Assembly: GCA_001986395.2 (NCBI GenBank) | Contig: MQVO02000007.1 | Coordinates: 1,054,001 to 1,118,000 of the forward strand | Length of the DNA stretch: 64,000 nucleotides | Reading direction: 5' to 3' | Origin: Irpex lacteus | Lineage: Eukaryota > Basidiomycota > Agaricomycetes > Polyporales > Irpicaceae | In this document: positions 10,654 through 23,124 of the stretch, piece after piece | How positions within the stretch are numbered: position 1 is the stretch's first letter | Layout: each line of letters begins with the position of its first letter | Notes under the pieces: model-generated | The model's database searches: none | What the model saw: only the letters and a program-made list of their open reading frames with translations | Told to the model about the DNA's origin: nothing | Position numbers and translations under genes: made by a program

Positions 10654-10869
10654 AATCGGCAGACTTTCGAAAAGTAGACTACAGCTTCGCTAATCCCTGT
10701 TTCTGTCGTTGATTAGTCGACTTACCTCGTTCTGAATCTATATTGGATACTCGGGCACGCCCAAAATACAAGAAGGGGACTACCATGGCATTATAATACG
10801 TGTTGGAATGTGCAATGCGAATATGTGTGATGTCCAAATATGCCGGCGAGTAAGGTAAGAATACAACCA

Positions 10870-12075
10870 TCATTTGCCGAGCCTCATCTCGGCGCCCGCG
10901 AACTGGTCTAATGCTCGACGGAGATCGGTCTCTTGGAGAGGAATGTATGTGTCCGTATGTTTGCGTGTAGACAAGTAAGTCCACCAGGATGAAGGGTATA
11001 AACTATAGCTATATGGACCACGAACAATCAGTTCCCGCGAGAAATAACAAAACATTCCTCGTACTTACTAGTATTCTGTGAGGCTGATATGCCAAGGGGA
11101 GAAGCCAAACAGCTCAAGCACAGCTTTCGGTTGTTTATAGGGAGTGGTATGGTGTACAAGCATGAGGTCCGGTGACGGGAAGCCGTTTTCACCTTTGAGC
11201 GCAGATGATCAGCAAATAGAGCATGGAAGGCCCAGTGCATTAACGTACTTTCCATGAGCGACTTGAGCTCTCGGATAGACAAACTGAAATCCTCTGCTGG
11301 ATTAGCATGCGAGGAAGATCGGTCGTGGTTTCTCGCGAGAGCACTGGCGACCTCTGCCATTGCCACCTTGCCACTCTCTCGCGAAACTACGTCAACTACG
11401 AGAGGAGGGGTGGCGGCCTCAGTGTCTTTGCCTAAACGTCGGTCACGGTCAGCGGTGCTGCGGACAGGCATTGAGAGAGCACTCACGCGACGTCCGACGC
11501 TTCACCACAGCTCTGACACTATTTCTGCGTTTCGATGACGAGTCGTTGAGTTTCAGAGTGGTTACATGGAGCTTGGGGACGACCTCTTGTTTGGGAGACA
11601 AGGACCTCGAACTTGATGGTGAAGCGGACAGCGGCGGTGTCAATGGGTACTCTAGTTCGGACTCGGAAGTAGTTGCAGCTGCATCGGTCTCTCCTTGCAG
11701 TATACGCGCACGAAGGTCAAAAGACAGCCTGGAGAGGACACCTAATTTCCGCCCAGCCTATATCAATATTGTGTTTTGCTATCCAGGTGGCAACGTACCT
11801 TGGCGGTCATATAGCGTCAATCGTTGTATCCCTGCTTTCCTGCACCAGTCCACGGCCTGCTCTATATTTTGGAGAGTTTCTTGTTCAAATACGTCGGTAA
11901 CATGGTCAGGGATGGAGGCGAGGAGAATTGCAACGTGGTGTGGAAGCTTGCTACGCTCTGCCACCAACGGATGCGGTTCCCGTGCGAAGCGGCGGTTTCG
12001 CCATGAAATTACGACCGTTGTAGATGCATAGACGGCGTGTATGAAATACAGTACTAGTGATGCCAGCCAAGACAT
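10870..12075 (-). CDS. NUS1: NUS1-like subunit of dehydrodolichyl diphosphate synthase (cis-prenyltransferase)
   Basis: The start MSWLASLVLYFIHAVYASTT gives an N-terminal membrane segment. Then KLPHHVAILLASIPDH and AVDWCRKAGIQRLTLYDRQG match the start of the cis-prenyltransferase fold in NUS1 proteins. A variable Ser-rich insert precedes a middle region carrying VDVVSRESGKVAMAEVASAL. The C-terminal part has PDLMLVHHTTPYKQ and LELFGFSPWHISLTEYY, and it ends in AEMRLGK, the RxG-type tail needed for activity with the catalytic partner. NUS1 acts at the ER to make the long dolichol backbone for N-glycosylation. About five exons; the last intron ends with CTATAG near 11002. Exon joins in the Ser-rich insert are less sure. 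Confidence 0.85.
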
Positions 12076-12437
12076 CTTATGCAGTTCGTAGTACAGTATG
12101 CCAAACGGCCGGGGATGAGATTTTGAGGAGAATGCGGGGGACGGTGGTTCATGGAAAGGCTTGTGAAAAGGCCGTAAAGCCAGCCTGGGCGCTCGACGTC
12201 GTGTCTCGGTCTCCGTGTCGACATCTGTGCGACGTGTTCATCCAGAAATAAATCTTCCAGTGATGTGGCAACGAAAGGCGCATTGATATTACGTTGACTT
12301 TGGGCAGCGTCTTGCCAGGATGAGAGTCGAGCTCAAGAATTGTGGAAGAGATAAAGTTCCCTGATCAGCTGATATGCGTATGTATGGGCATATGATTACA
12401 GAAATCCAACAAACGATACATATACAGGCAAATATGT
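12076..12437. other. Intergenic region, NUS1 promoter and SEC17 3' end
   Basis: Both flanking genes run on the minus strand, so this 360-base stretch must serve as the SEC17 3' UTR and the NUS1 promoter. I see no gene or repeat in it. Confidence 0.45.
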
Positions 12438-13469
12438 TTATAGTACAGATGGCTCGTCTTGAATACTTCGCTTGACTTTCAGAAGGATGTTTGTCTTCCA
12501 GTTGTCTAGCTTGGTAACTTGGTCAAACTCGTATACCGCACCAGTAAACATCTCCTGGTCTCCTGCCTCGATAGCTTCAATGAGCACGTTGATAAACTTG
12601 GCTTCGCGAGTAGATGAGAACGTAGTGTCGAGCGCGGAGTACTTTGTCAGGTTGCGTTTGGCAGTGACAGGGTCCTACAAAGAAGGTCGTTATTCACATA
12701 ATGACGGAGTATCGGGCTGATATACTTACGCCCATTGCCAGAGCGCACAGCGATGCTCTCAACCAGTACTCCTTCACGCTATACTTCGTCAACGGCGAGG
12801 ATAGCGATCCATCCGCGACCTGCTCGTAACGAGCGATAGCTTGTGGATATTGCTCGAGCTCGGCATGGAGATCAGCTGCATCCTTGTAACATGCATTCGC
12901 AGTTCTAAAGATATTGTTCAGCATAACGTCAAAAGTATCAGACTCGTGTACGTACGCTTGCGCATCTTCCTGTGCGTACCACTCCGCAGCACGTTCATAG
13001 CTCTCGCATGCCTTGCGGAGGTCGTTCTGCTCCGTAAGGTATATTTGTCCGATTTCTTTCTCCCTGTCGGCTGCCTGTCTAAAGCGGCCGGCCTTGGTCA
13101 AGTGGGTGATTGTTTGTGAGAGTGCTTGGATGGCCACTGATGTTCGATGTAAAGTCAGCTCTTGTAAGAGAGTACGAACAGAAATCACATACAGTCTGGG
13201 TAGCCGCGTTTGTATGCCTTCGCTGCATTCCACCATGCTTGAGCCGCCTCGTTGCTCTCCTGGCTCTTCTCCCTACATTCAGCCTCTCTCGCATGTGCAT
13301 CGCCTGCCTCTCGGAAGAGCTTGTCTATCTTGAATGCATTAGCAGCCTGCTGGTATAGATCTCCCGCTTCCTCGAATTTAGTCGATGCGGATGAGAACCA
13401 GCCTGTAGATGAGTTGGCCTTCTTGTCTGCTTTCTCTAGGAGAACTTGCGCTTCAGATTTAGAGGGCAT
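12438..13469 (-). CDS. SEC17: Alpha-SNAP / Sec17, SNARE disassembly adaptor
   Basis: The protein begins MPSKSEAQVLLEKADKKA and continues with WFSSASTKFEEAGDLYQQAA, the SNAP signature, followed by helical TPR-like pairs (FREAGDAHAREAEC, AKAYKRGYPD, RQAADREKEIGQIYL, ACESYERAAEWYA, ACYKDAADLHAELEQYPQA). The C-terminal region has KYSALDTTFSSTREAKFINV and FDQVTKLDNWKTNILLKVK. It recruits the AAA ATPase Sec18/NSF to SNARE complexes after membrane fusion. About five exons on the minus strand; the total of roughly 290 residues fits the family. It is divergent from the phosphoacetylglucosamine mutase gene. Confidence 0.93.
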
Positions 13470-13779
13470 TGTTTGTGTCGGGTGGTCGAGTTAGAGTCGT
13501 GAGTCGTGATAGTCGTCTTGCTACAGCCTGTGCAGGGCCGCCCGATCTAGTGATGGCGGCCTGTAATGACGCTGAGGCACGTGTGTTACGCGCTGTACGC
13601 GATCGCTGGGCGCTGCGAGTCTGTCTGACTGCACCTGTACTCTGATCGCTCCCTCAAGCAGTTGCGAAGACTGCGATAACGACAAAGGTGAGTTCTTTAG
13701 TGCCCACTGCTCCGAAAGGTTACTTAAACACAGAATATTGACGATAGACGTTGATCGAGCGAGTATCTCTTCGCCCATC
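13470..13779. promoter_or_regulatory. Divergent promoter region, SEC17 and PCM1
   Basis: About 310 bases between two divergent start codons must hold both promoters. No gene or strong motif is visible. Confidence 0.45.
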
Positions 13780-15717
13780 ATGTCCCTCCCCGTCGAAACC
13801 ATTCAGAAACTCGCGAACGATCACCCCAAGCCATCTCACATACACTTCCAATATGGCACTGCAGGATTCAGAACATTGTACGAAATATTCACTACACCAG
13901 CTTAGCTTGATCTCACGTACGAACCAGAGGAGCCAACCTTGACTCCGTCATGTTTCGCGTCGGCCTTCTAGCAGGCCTGCGAAGCAAGAAACTTGATGGC
14001 AAGACGATAGGCGTCATGATTACAGCGTCCCACAACCCAGAGGCGGTACGAACTCTACGATGTCTACTTTGAGGTCCAGGGATTGATCGTACTTGACCGC
14101 TCAGGACAACGGTGTTAAATTGGTGGATCCTCGCGGTGAAATGCTGGAAGCCTCTTGGGAAACTCATGCTACGGCGTTAGCGAATGCATCCACGACAGAC
14201 GCGCTTCTTGAAACGTTACAGCATCTTATTTCCTCGCTTAGGATTGACTTATCAAAACCTGCCAAAGTTGTCTATGCTCGGGATACACGACCATCTGGAG
14301 CTGCTTTGGTATCCTCTCTAGAAGATGGCTTCAGGGCATTAGATGTTGAGGCCCGCAATGCCGGAATAACGACGACACCAATCTTACACTATCTTGTGAG
14401 AGCTATCAATACTAAGGGCACCAAGGAGCCATACGGAGATGATACCGAGGAGGGCTACATGGAGAAACTGAGCAGCGCGTTCAAGAAGCTAGTGGTAATT
14501 ATCGTTATCGTGCAGTACAAGATCGATTGCTAACGCCTTGCTTTGTTCCCGCTAGGCAGGAAAGCCTGCCATACCCCCTCTCATCATCGACTGTGCAAAC
14601 GGCGTCGGAACCCAAGCTGCTCGCGAACTAGGCCAATATCTGGGCAACACCTTGCCTCTCGTTTTGCACAACACCGACACTACCTCACCCGGAGTACTTA
14701 ACAACGGTTGCGGTGCTGACTTTGTAAAGACGCAACAAAAGCTGCCTCCGTCACTTGCTTCTCACTTGCGTCCAGGCCAGCGCGGTTGCAGCCTCGATGG
14801 AGATGCCGATCGGCTGATGTACTTTTATCTGGACGACCGTGGTCACTTCCACATGCTGGACGGAGACAAAATTGCAGCCCTTGTCGCCGCATTCATAGTC
14901 GACCTCGTTAAATCAGCCGGTCTGGAGGAAGAAATCCGCGTGGGTATAGTGCAAACAGCGTACGCTAATGGCGGTTCCACGAAGTATCTCTCGGAGGTAA
15001 GCTTTTTTCTGGACAGAGTTCTTCGACGCTTACTGTGGTATTCAAGCGCCTTCCCGTCCGATGCGTCCCCACTGGAGTGAAACATCTGCACCATGCCGCG
15101 GAACACTACGATATTGGCGTCTACTTCGAGGCAAACGGACATGGAACCGTCTTGTTCTCGCCGGAAACACAAGTGAAACTCACCGAGCATCAGCCCAGTA
15201 CTCCTGCGCAGTCCACAGCCCTCACTCACCTGAACAACCTCGTCCAGGTAATCAATCAAACGGTGGGAGATGCCCTTTCGGATATGCTTCTCGTCGAGGT
15301 TGTCTTGGCGCATCGATCATACACGGGTATCGAATGGGACTCTCTCTACGTCGACTTGCCAAACCGTCTCGTGAAAGTCGTCGTTCCGGACCGAACGATC
15401 TTCAAAACTGAAGATGCCGAACGTCGCCTCGTCCATCCACCTGGTCTCCAAAGCAAGATTGATGACCTTGTCAGGAAATATGAAAGTGGGCGATCGTTCG
15501 TGCGTCCGAGTGGCACTGAAGATGTCGTTCGAGTCTATGCCGAAGCCAGGGTCCGAGCTCAAGCAGATGGTGAGTATCGAGCAAATGCACCGCATTCGTG
15601 TTTAAAGGGGCCGGCGTGCTGATTATCCTATGTCTAGAACTTGCCTTCCGTGTCGCAGGTCTTGTTTATGATGAAACTGGGGGCGATCCTGCACAGCGTC
15701 CGGCCGAATTTATCTGA
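13780..15717 (+). CDS. PCM1: Phosphoacetylglucosamine mutase (AGM1/PCM1)
   Basis: This enzyme converts N-acetylglucosamine 6-phosphate to the 1-phosphate on the way to UDP-GlcNAc, needed for chitin and N-glycans. The phosphoserine loop reads [15 protein letters not shown] across an intron, the metal-binding loop reads [12 protein letters not shown], sugar binding has [13 protein letters not shown], and the C-terminal phosphate-binding motif is [15 protein letters not shown]. The N-terminal [10 protein letters not shown] loop is also intact. About seven exons; the last small exon ends QRPAEFI. Length of roughly 540-560 residues fits the family. All key motifs are present, so the gene should be functional. 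Confidence 0.95.
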
Positions 15718-16286
15718 GGGAGCCATAAGACACAAACATAAATGAACTCGGAAAGCGTTATGTACATCAATCCTGTAGTCATTCTCCGGAATGACTGTCA
15801 TTACATTCTGTGAAAATGCGCTGTGAAACCAGAGCTGACAGGAGCTGACGGCCGACATCAGGAAAGTAGTTACGACCTTGTGGCTTTTGATCCGCTGACG
15901 CGAACCCATGGGTAACGTTGAGCGCTCTTCCCTTCCTTCGAGCCATCATGCATCATGCATAGCGTTTCTCCTCCACTCTCGAACGGAGCGAGCTTTGATA
16001 TAATGTAAGCAACGCATGTGTTACACTGACATAGAAGACTGGCCCGGTCGTTCCAGCCGGGCTGAATAGCCCACTTTGGGCACTGATCACAGGAAAACCT
16101 GCAGGGCGATGCCCAAGATTATTGCTGAGGCTGACGCGGTACGCTATTGATCGTGTTTCTATGGACTGGTAATTTCTGAATGATGGCGTGTCTCGACATA
16201 CAGGCCCGACATGATGATATATAATGCTCCAATGCGTAGGCTGCCAGGACCCCACCACCGACTTGGCAGCCTACCATCTGCCCATC
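15718..16286. other. Intergenic region upstream of the GH76 gene
   Basis: About 570 bases holding the mutase 3' UTR and the GH76 promoter. A short direct repeat of CATCATG occurs near 15945-15960, and AT-rich ATATAATG lies near 16217, some 70 bases before the start codon, a possible core promoter. No gene is supported. Confidence 0.4.
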
Positions 16287-17731
16287 ATGCGAGTTGTATC
16301 CGTATTCTCATTGCTCACGTTCGTGTCTGCCGCTCTTGCTGTTGACTTGGGCGTCCCTACTAGCTGGAGGGTAAGCAGCAGCATCCGACCACTGTCTTGG
16401 TCGTCATTGACTGTTCTTCCAGGAGTTCAGCGACCATAAAACGAAAGCTCAGCATATCTCTATCTCCAAGGCAGGCATTGACAAAATCACGCCTCAACTG
16501 GATGCTTCTACTGCAAACTTCAAAGGTATTGGCTACTGGCAGTCGGGAAATGTGTGGTCCGCATTGGCCAACCATGACCATTTCGCTGGCACAACCACAT
16601 ACAAAACCACGGTGCTGAACGGACTCAACACGGCATTCAGCAAGTACGCACATTATGATCAGTATGGCTATAACGACGATGCGTTGTGGTGGGCCACTGC
16701 GGCATATTATGCGTATCGCGCATATGGGGACACGAACGTTCTCAATCATGCGATCGATACTTGGACTCATGTGTCGAACTAGTAAGATCTCCCTCTGCAT
16801 GTTATTCAAACGTAACTAATTATGTCGGCAGTGTCATCAAAAACGGCAAGGCCACGGGCAAATCCTTCACCCCTGCGAAGACTTGCAACGGCAAGAGTAT
16901 GGACGGCGCTGTCTTCTGGCGCCCCAATGCGGATGACTCCGGAGTTAATTCTATTACCACTGGGTGCGTACATCATAGTATTCTTGACTTTACTTATACG
17001 TCCCTTAACCTAAATGCTGCACAGACTCTACCTGACCCTGTCGGCCCACCTCGCAACTACAACATCTTCTAACGCTAACTACAAGAATGCTGCGATTACC
17101 TCTCTGAACTGGATCCGCAATCAGAACCTGAACAGCGAGGGCCTCGTCCTTGACTCTTTCAATTCAAAAGATTGCACGCGTCCCAACAGTTGGTTGTTCA
17201 CGTATAACCAGGCAAAGACCATCGAAGGTCTTGCAGTAATCTACGACGTGACCAATGACAGCCAGTGGTCTGACTGGTGCGTCCTGGATAAATACGGTAT
17301 TGCGAGCGTACGTTACTGATCTGCTGTCTAGGCTCACGTCTCTGGTCAACACTGCTGTCAAGTCTAAGCATTGGCAAGGTGATGACGGTGTTATTACTGA
17401 AGGTGCCTATCCAAATGGTAACAACGACGCCGTCGGCTTCAAGTGTACGTTTCTCGTTTCCTTGATCGACATCCTTGCTTGCGCTAATACTCTTACTTCA
17501 GCCGTCTTTGTCCGTGCGCTCAATGAAGCATTCGTCCGTACCAAGGTCAGGGACCTCAATATCCTGATTCACTCGTACCTGGATGTCCAGTATAATGCTG
17601 TCCTTGAGCTTGCGTCTACTGGAAACAACATCTACTCCTCTGCCTGGCACGGGCCTGCACAAAACTTCACGACATGGGGACAATTGTCCGCGCTCGACGT
17701 GATTGTTTCTGCAATTAGCGCCAACACTTAA
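16287..17731 (+). CDS. Secreted GH76 family protein (alpha-1,6-mannanase-like)
   Basis: The start MRVVSVFSLLTFVSAALAVD is a signal peptide. The mature protein has YWQSGNVWSALANHDHF, YNDDALWWATAAYYAYRAYG (the paired-Asp motif used for catalysis in GH76), DGAVFWRPNADD, SNANYKNAAITSLNWI, WLFTYNQAKTIEGLAVIYD and WQGDDGVITEG. GH76 enzymes cleave or transfer alpha-1,6-mannose chains; in fungi the related Dfg5/Dcw1 proteins attach GPI proteins to the wall, while other members are plain hydrolases. I see no C-terminal GPI signal (it ends VSAISANT), so a secreted soluble enzyme is more likely. Introns lie near 16372, 16782, 16963, 17280 and 17443. The total is about 400 residues. Confidence 0.85.
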
Positions 17732-18073
17732 TCTCGACGACGGTTTGCTAGCTAGTACTTAACGCCATGGAGGACTACTAGGAGTTGCCCATATAATATT
17801 TTCTGTCATCATCTAGCTACTGATATAACTGCCACCAAAATAACCAAACTTCCGTGCAACTTGAATTCAAGTTGCGCAACATGACTACCTCCGCACTTCC
17901 GAGGCTCTGTGAACGCCACGACGCTGGCGCTTAGTGTGATCATGCCGGGTAGCCATACGTCACAGTCACGCTTCACGTGATCGAGTCGCGCTCAGGCGTT
18001 GTTTTTGCGTGTTTATTTACGGTCGATCTCCTCGCCGACGTTATCCGCGGTGTGCACGGCGTCGGTCCTGGCA
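17732..18073. other. Intergenic region with a long perfect palindrome
   Basis: About 340 bases between two co-directional genes. A 20-base perfect palindrome centred on GAATTC spans 17856-17875, immediately followed by and overlapping a second palindrome, GTTGCGCAAC, at 17871-17880. It may be a regulatory site for the downstream gene or a 3' hairpin of the GH76 transcript. Confidence 0.5.
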
Positions 18074-20893
18074 ATGACTGCACCGACGGAAGAGTCAAAG
18101 GAACAGGAACTCAACCTGTCCGATATTATCCACACCCTCTCGCCGTCGCCTGCTCTCCGGTCTCAATTCCAATCCACGCCGCAAACACCAATACAGAACA
18201 CACCGTCATCCGTTCCAGTCCTTACTCTCGTCTGCAAGCGGACAAACCAGCCTTTAACACCTCCTATTAGGATGCACGGATTATCTAATAGTCCTGAAAC
18301 CTCAGCTACGAATGCAACTTCTGAGCTTGCTCCCGATGTTGCACCGCCGTCTCCACCTCCTCAATTACATCAAGACCTCGATGGGATACCACAATTATCT
18401 TATCGCTCTGGCATATCTCCATTGTCGTCCTCTATATCTCCTCTTCCCCCGTCACTACCGCCCGCATTTTCGCTATCTGACCTTCAGCAAGCGCATGCCA
18501 CCATCACTCACCTTGCGCAACAGCTGACACTCTTAAGGCATCAACGCGATTTACTGACCCATCAGCGTGATATTTTTATTGCGCAAAAGGAGGAAGAGCG
18601 GGAGAAGCACGAAGCAGAGAAGGCTGCCTGGGAACGACTGGCAGAGGCGTTGATTGCTCAAAATGCCAAGGAGACCACCGCAGGGGTTGGAAGGAAAGCA
18701 GTAGAAGTGAGTTGCATTAATTATGTTTAGAGTCATCCAGACCTTCGAAGGAAACAGTCATAGTATTTTATACACTAAGCAAGTATGAAAGCTGATGAAT
18801 TTTACGTGAAATCAGATGGCTGAAAAGTATGCCTTGCGAGTGGAAGACGAGAATCGATCGCTCAGACAAAAAGTCAGTGACATTAAACCTAGTACATTGT
18901 GTTCTACGCTAAGTGCATGTTATCAACTGTCCAGCTACTTGACGCGACTACGCGCCTATCCACACTGGAAAAGGAACTAGATCGCCTACGACCGCTAGTG
19001 CTAATGTCTGTAGCTGCTACCAGCCATAGAACTCATTCTATTGCTCCTGACACGGGCGCAGAAACATCAATCGATGCCTTGGGAAGCTCTAGAAGCCACG
19101 GCCACAGGGAAGTCCCCGTGTCCCTGGCCAGACGTTCTTCAGAAGCTTCGTCGGTATCTATCCCCCATCCGGCCATAACTAAGAAGCGTAGAAAGGCAAA
19201 GTCTGCAGGTAAACCTTGCTGCTGCGATATGAGTGGCCGTATTGATTGATTATATTTGTTCCGCTCAGGCACTTCGCAATCTTTGATTCCAGCTCCCGTT
19301 CGAGCGAGCCATCACAAAGGCTCTCCCCTAAGCGATGATGCTCGTGCGGAATGCATGTTGTCCGCGGCAAAGACTGTCGGTAGACGCAGGCTTGACGCCA
19401 TGATGCAGAAGGGCTTGAGAGGAATATGGACTTTGCAACAAGACCGGAGAGATGGACAGTCTGGCGAAATTGAGACCTCTGAAGAAGTGGCCGATATGAC
19501 TCGACACGGCAGGCCTACACCTACCCAGCCCCAGGGTGGCGAACGAAACCCTTCGCCGAGATCCTTGCCTTCTCAAGCTGGTTTGTCAATACAGCCAGAG
19601 AGCGGTTCAAGAAGCTTGAACTCTCCAACAAGGAAAAGTAAGGCCATACCCATCATTCCTATCCCCACTTCTGGGAACGTCCACTCGCAAGCGCATCAAA
19701 GCGGTGTCACTTCTACATCGACAGGCTCAATTCCTGAGCATGCCGCCCAATCGTTCGGCTCCGTGGTCGCTGCTCCACCCTCGCAGGCATCGATCCCAGC
19801 TCAAGAACAACAGCCTCGCCGCAAAGGTCGTCCCAAGGGAGCCAAGAACAAGAAGCGAGCCTCGCAGGTTCAAGCCACAGACGACGAAGCTGATGCAGAC
19901 ACGAGTACTCAGCCATCACAAGGATTCCGCTCGCTATTGAGCGCGGCAATGACGCTGGAGAGCGGTGATGGTGATCGCGCTGAAGGGAGAGGCGAAGAGG
20001 GAATTTCTCAGGAAGAGTTATCAGGATTAAGAAGAACGAGAAGACAGACGGCAAGGGCACAGGTGGTAGTCGAGCTCAAATCACGGCGAAGGTCCCGACC
20101 CAAAGATGCGTCTGCCGCTGAGATTTCACCACCCTCAAAACGACGCAAGGTAGCTACAGCTACGTCGTCTGTCTCCTATCCCCCATTACCGACTCGACAA
20201 CCCGCTTCACCTCCTGCTGCTCGTGCGAGCCCCTTGTCTGAACGCGCGGGACCATCCGCTATCACTCGTTCGACTCCTTCGCGTACCCTCGATGGTGTCT
20301 CCAGGATGAGGAGCGCCTTAGACGTTCTTGCCGATCAAGCTATCCAAGAAGTCAGACGACCATCGCTAACCTCAAAGGCAGATGAGAGGTCTCTGCAAGC
20401 CTGTCTTCCTCTACCTGTTGGGTTGTCGTCACGGCCTGGAAGTGCAGAGCTTGGTCATGAAACCGCAACTTCAAACCCACCGATTCCTGCTGGACCTGCC
20501 AAGCACTCTGTGGACGACGTCTCTGGGATGTCTATGGACGCAGTCAAAGAATCCGAAGACGAGTTGATGTATCCACCACCCTCTTTCACAGACACTACCT
20601 TCTTTACTCCTCATTCACCCAGTGCACCGGCAATTCAGCCTGTTGAGGCTATGGTTGGCGAGGGCAATCAACACTCATTAAACCCGCAAGATGCAGGATT
20701 CCCTTTCGTCACTCCCAACTCTTCTCCGCCTCACCTCGCCGTCGTTACAAGAGACAGCCCAATGGAAAGTAGAGGTCACCCACGCTCTAAATCGTTGTCG
20801 GACCGTGATGCATCAGGCGAACCCGAGGACCCCGAAGAAGTTGACATGGTCATTGCTCACGATACAGTAAGTAATGCGAAAGAGGGGGAGTGA
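18074..20893 (+). CDS. Unknown nuclear-type protein with coiled coil and AT-hook
   Basis: I do not recognise the family. From MTAPTEESKEQELNLSDIIH the protein has a Ser/Pro-rich N-terminus, then a coiled coil (DLQQAHATITHLAQQLTLLR, QRDLLTHQRDIFIAQKEEER and on through a second part, LDATTRLSTLEKELDRLRPL, in later exons). A basic cluster, ITKKRRKAKSAG, follows, then a helix (DARAECMLSAAKTVGRRRLD, AMMQKGLRGIW). An AT-hook-like motif, RRKGRPKGAKNKK, lies about residue 490. The rest is low-complexity Ser/Pro/acidic sequence. Basic clusters plus AT-hook suggest a chromatin-associated protein; the coiled coil suggests dimerisation. Introns lie near 18707-18814, 18872-18933 and 19208-19268. ATG 18074 is the first in-frame ATG. 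Confidence 0.7.
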
Positions 20894-21279
20894 AGTGCTG
20901 TGCTGTTTATTTGCTACTTATTGAATTATGTTTATGTATGGAATATATACCACGCTCCTTATTTACGTCTTCATCCCATTTCGGACCCTGAACTGAGTAT
21001 GATAGCGGTGAAGCGCCATGACCGAACTTGTTTCATTGCGAGTATCACGCCAGTCGTTTGCTCCTCGACGCCTTACTGCTGCCACGAAGCTGCCATGTGC
21101 CATCCACGAACTGAACCCCCTCGCACAAGACACTCTTCCGATAATAACTCTTTGCGCCTTCCGACGTCAGAGCCTATCTCGGATTTCGCGTCGGGTTCGG
21201 ATTAACTGGGGCATGGCCCCGAGTCATCCTGCATAATAATAACCCATCTCTTTACCACTAACACCGACCACCTTCCACT
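20894..21279. other. Intergenic region upstream of DUG3
   Basis: About 390 bases holding the 3' UTR of the coiled-coil gene and the DUG3 promoter. A GGGGCATGGCCCC-like inverted string occurs near 21209-21220. No gene is supported. Confidence 0.4.
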
Positions 21280-22805
21280 ATGTGCCGCTTCGTCATCTAC
21301 AAGGGTACCTCACCTGTGCAGCTATCTCATCTCCTGACACGGCCGTGCCACTCTATCATCAATCAAGCATTCGACTCCCGACTCAGGTTGGACCGGAGAC
21401 GACCAATAAATGGAGACGGGTTCGGTGTAGGTGAGTGGCGGTGTTAGCCTTGATATACCTAACGACTTAGACCTCTCTTACTCTTAGGCTGGTATGACTG
21501 CGACTATGATGAGGAGCTGGGAGCTCAGCCCTGCATCTTCACTTCTGTAACACCGGTGAGTACTCCAGGGATCTCCATGATAGAAGGGCCAAACTAAGGA
21601 GAGCGTAAAGGCATGGAACAATGTGAACCTCGTGAGGCTGGCAGAGAAGATCAAGTCACCTCTTGTATTGTGGGTACAGACGAACACCCTGCATTTGTGC
21701 GAAGCGACTGACATGATCGTGGCGTAGTGCCCATGTCCGCGCCACAACGGCAGGCACCTTGTCGTTGGATAACTGCCATCCCTTCCAATTCGGCAAGCTC
21801 ATGGTGAGTTACAATATCCTCAAGCAGACCACTCGCTCTGACAGACGTTTCAGTTTATGCACAACGGTGGAGTTGCCGACTTCCCTAAGATCAAGAGACG
21901 GCTGCAATCATACCTACCCGATGAGGTATTCAACATGGTCAGCGGGAACACCGACTCGCAATGGTCATTCGCGCTCTTCTTGTCCAAGGTGAGTCCTGGA
22001 TACATGACACTCAATATCCAAGTTTGTAACACCGCATAGCTCCCCGATTATAACGCGAAGTCGTTCTCACCGGATACGCTGAGGAAGGCGATGCAAGATA
22101 CAATTGCGCACCTCAATGAAATGGCAGACGAAGCGGGTGTTACTGAGGTGTGTGATGAAGGTAGAAGTATCCATTGCGTTTGTTCTGATCCCCGACCCAG
22201 CCCAGCTTGTTGAACTTCTGTGTTACGGATGGTGAGAGTGTGGTTGCGACACGCTACATCTCATCTCGGCACGAAGAAGCTGCTTCTCTTGTAAGTGACT
22301 GGCCTTGCAGTTAAGTAGTTTTGAAACTGACTGGCAATATAGTGGTTCTCCTCGGGGACTACATTTAGCGAGTACGCCGAGGGTGGTCACTACAAGATGT
22401 CAAAGATGGATAAGCGGGAGAATATCATCATGGTATGTCGTGATACTACAGTGCAGCAGCAGCATGGCTCACGCTCGTACCATCCAGATTGCTAGTGAAC
22501 CGTTGACATTCGAGAAAGGTTTGTCTCCTACAATAAAAAGTACCTCCCATGTGCTAACCCTCTGCATAGCCGACTGGATGGAGATCCGTACCAACCACAT
22601 GGTGGTCATTACACCCAAGATGAACTTGCTGCAAATTCCTATCATCGACAAGTACTTCTCAGCACCAACTGATCCAGCATCGCTCAACCGTGGAACCGAG
22701 TTCGCCGCAGGCAAGGGACTCTTGAGTCCTCGTCGAGACGTGCCACCAAGGTCAGAGCCGGAACCGACCCCTCAGCATACTCCTCAGCCTGTTTTTGCGA
22801 TGTAA
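21280..22805 (+). CDS. DUG3: Class II glutamine amidotransferase, DUG3-like (glutathione degradation)
   Basis: The protein starts MCRFVIYKG, placing the nucleophile cysteine at position 2 after Met removal. Class II amidotransferase motifs follow: NQAFDSRLR, NGDGFGVGWY, FAHVRATTAGTLSLDNCHPF, MFMHNGGVADFPKIKRRL and SGNTDSQWSFALFL. Later parts read FCVTDGESVVATRY, MSKMDKRENIIMIASEPLTF and WMEIRTNHMVVITPKMNL. In yeast, Dug3 with Dug2 opens glutathione at the gamma-glutamyl bond in the cytosol. The gene is split by at least eight short introns. The C-terminal tail is Pro-rich and variable. No Dug2 partner is in the window. Confidence 0.9.
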
Positions 22806-23124
22806 TGTCGATGTTTTGCCCGTTAGAACGTCTGTATGCTCCCCAAGTGTTTTTTTCGTCCTACATTATATGTCGATACCCGATGGCTGTACTGCGCCTT
22901 CGTAATGATAATTTTATGACCTTTACATATACAAAATGCGATTTGCTACTGTTTGGAAGATGCTCCCGAAAATACGAGGCTTGGGGTTCGAGCCGAACCG
23001 CGAGGCGCCAAGCATTCAGTTAGCTCGTTCCTAGACGATGCAATAGACAGCACGCGAACGCACTGTGCTGCATTTCCACCTTCTTTCTTCTGTTCGTCGA
23101 CGGGCACAGGCTAGGAAAGCCTCT
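22806..23124. other. Intergenic region between DUG3 and ICE2
   Basis: About 320 bases between co-directional genes, serving as DUG3 3' UTR and ICE2 promoter. I see no gene, repeat or strong motif. Confidence 0.4.
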
